Below are positions 5,221 through 6,221 of a stretch of DNA of 6,221 bases, one piece after another. The notes under the pieces are model-generated. The model worked only from the letters and a program-made list of their open reading frames with translations, had not been told where the DNA came from and searched no databases. How positions within the stretch are numbered: the stretch's first letter is position 1; every line of letters starts with the position of its first letter. A program made the translations under genes and the position numbers. The stretch is from Bacteroidota bacterium (GTDB lineage: Bacteria > Bacteroidota > Bacteroidia > Chitinophagales > Chitinophagaceae), in contig JAFAAT010000075.1 in the NCBI GenBank assembly GCA_023426425.1, positions 1 to 6,221 on the forward strand, read 5' to 3'.

Positions 5221-6221
5221 TTACTCCCCGGAATCCTTAACCCCCTCCACTTCAGCAAGATCCTCCTCCTTTTCCTCCCCAGGCATCCAAAACACCACCG
5301 GAATCGTCTCATACGTCTGCACCGGCTCCTCATCCACCATCAACGGCTTCCACCTCGGCATCCAGTTTACTACCCTCAGCGCCTCGGCATCCAACGCCGG
5401 ATCCACACTCTCCACAACCGTCGCATCACTAACTCTTCCTTCCCTGTCTATCAACACGCGCACCACCACTGTCCCCTCCTTCCTTACCGCCCACGCTTCC
5501 TCAGGATAACGCATCGTACTCGCTATAAACTTAGCAAGATCACCAGGAAACTGCGCAAGCCGCAATAGCGGCGGACACTGCCCATCCGGCATCTTTGCAC
5601 CGTCAGTTCCAAAACACTCCAGCCTCTTCGGCACTCCCGCCCTGTACTCATCCCTCCTTTTCAGCTTCCCTGTCCTGTAATACACTTTTTGCTCCCCCTC
5701 CAGCTTCCCCTCCTTAAACTGTGTCTCAATCCACTTCTTATCCGAATTCGAATAGTTCCACCGCGCCGGACCATCCCACACATCCTTCCTGAAATGGACT
5801 TTCGAAATCATATTACCAGCCGTGTCAAAGCTTTGCAAATACCCATGCAACCGCCCATTCCTGTAGTTCACAAGCCTGGACACCTTCTCAGTCCCCGCAA
5901 AATACTCCACCCACTCCCCCTCTGGCTTGTTTCTTTCCAGTATTCCTTCCCTTACCAATTTGCCGGTTGCACTGTCATAATACGCCACAGCCCCCTTCCC
6001 CCTGTTATAATTTATCTCTCCAACCACCGTACTCGAATCCGCAGCCAGCACATACCAGGTTCCCACATGTACATTCTGCTCAAAATTCCCCGAAAGTGTG
6101 CTCCCATCAGCATATCTTATCACCACCGGCCCATCCTGAACTCCATGCTTCCACTGCACACGGTAATAGGTCCCATTACTCGCAAATTCTTCCCACTCGC
6201 CATGTCTCATGTTCCCTGTAT
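5221..6221 (-). CDS. MORN-like repeat protein with C-terminal TonB domain, 5' end beyond window
   Basis: The frame is open from the window edge to the stop at 5221. A Met codon at 6210 is not a convincing start: the preceding in-frame codons read T-G-N and continue a MORN-type unit (GNMRHGEWEEF), and no signal peptide follows. Numbering from that Met, residues 1 to about 190 hold repeated units of the MORN_2/YwqK kind, including NKPEGEWVEYF (94-104), NGRLHGYLQSF (118-128), RKDVWDGPARW (141-151) and KEGKLEGEQKVYY (166-178). Residues about 222-309 form a TonB C-terminal domain: MRYPEEA, EGTVVVRVLIDREGRVSDA, LDAEALRVVNWMPRWKP and a final IPVVFWM strand. An acidic tail of about 20 residues follows. 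Such MORN-TonB_C proteins are frequent in Bacteroidota and usually labelled energy transducer TonB, although real coupling to ExbB/ExbD needs an N-terminal membrane helix that cannot be seen here. A 108-bp gap separates it from ctaB, so it is probably a separate transcription unit. Confidence 0.88.
   Translation of the reverse strand, partial: TGNMRHGEWEEFASNGTYYRVQWKHGVQDGPVVIRYADGSTLSGNFEQNVHVGTWYVLAADSSTVVGEINYNRGKGAVAYYDSATGKLVREGILERNKPEGEWVEYFAGTEKVSRLVNYRNGRLHGYLQSFDTAGNMISKVHFRKDVWDGPARWNYSNSDKKWIETQFKEGKLEGEQKVYYRTGKLKRRDEYRAGVPKRLECFGTDGAKMPDGQCPPLLRLAQFPGDLAKFIASTMRYPEEAWAVRKEGTVVVRVLIDREGRVSDATVVESVDPALDAEALRVVNWMPRWKPLMVDEEPVQTYETIPVVFWMPGEEKEEDLAEVEGVKDSGE

Overview
The window holds nine same-direction genes, all on the minus strand, so transcription runs from high to low coordinates. 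It fits a chromosomal segment of a Bacteroidota bacterium, plausibly Chitinophagaceae or a relative (family level is inference). The grounds are: a ctaB / COX3 / COX3 / COX4 / SCO / DUF420 gene order typical of that phylum, a DUF2807 lipoprotein, a MORN-TonB_C protein, mostly A/T-rich start regions with few Shine-Dalgarno sites, and a Bacteroidota-type -7 element (TAnnTTTG) in front of ctaB. No tRNA, rRNA, CRISPR array, insertion sequence or phage gene was seen.

Layout in transcription order. (1) 6221-5221: 3' part of a gene for MORN-like repeats followed by a TonB C-terminal domain; its 5' end lies outside the window. (2) 5220-5113: 108-bp intergenic region with a candidate promoter and an imperfect inverted repeat. 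(3) 5112-4213: ctaB, heme O synthase. (4) 4187-3582 and 3528-2782: two tandem, divergent COX3-type subunits. (5) 2750-2301: COX4-type small subunit. (6) 2274-1549: SCO copper chaperone. (7) 1544-1002: DUF420 membrane protein. (8) 1002-769: tiny exported membrane protein with a CxxC motif. (9) 764-1: DUF2807 lipoprotein, cut by the window edge just before its likely C-terminus. From ctaB onward the gaps are short (about -1 to 53 bp) with no visible terminator, so genes 3-9 look like one operon.

Together, genes 3-7 supply the accessory subunits and assembly machinery of a heme-copper cytochrome oxidase: heme O (precursor of heme A), non-catalytic subunits III and IV, and copper delivery. The catalytic subunits I and II are not in the window. 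The small CxxC protein is placed like an additional assembly or redox factor, but its function is unknown. The DUF2807 lipoprotein may be a passenger on the transcript.

No stretch over 300 bases lacks a gene; the longest non-coding stretch is the 108 bp before ctaB. This is mostly a recognisable respiratory locus rather than an exotic system. The least explained parts are the CxxC mini-protein, the Tyr substitution in the CtaB motif, and the arrangement without subunits I and II next to ctaB.
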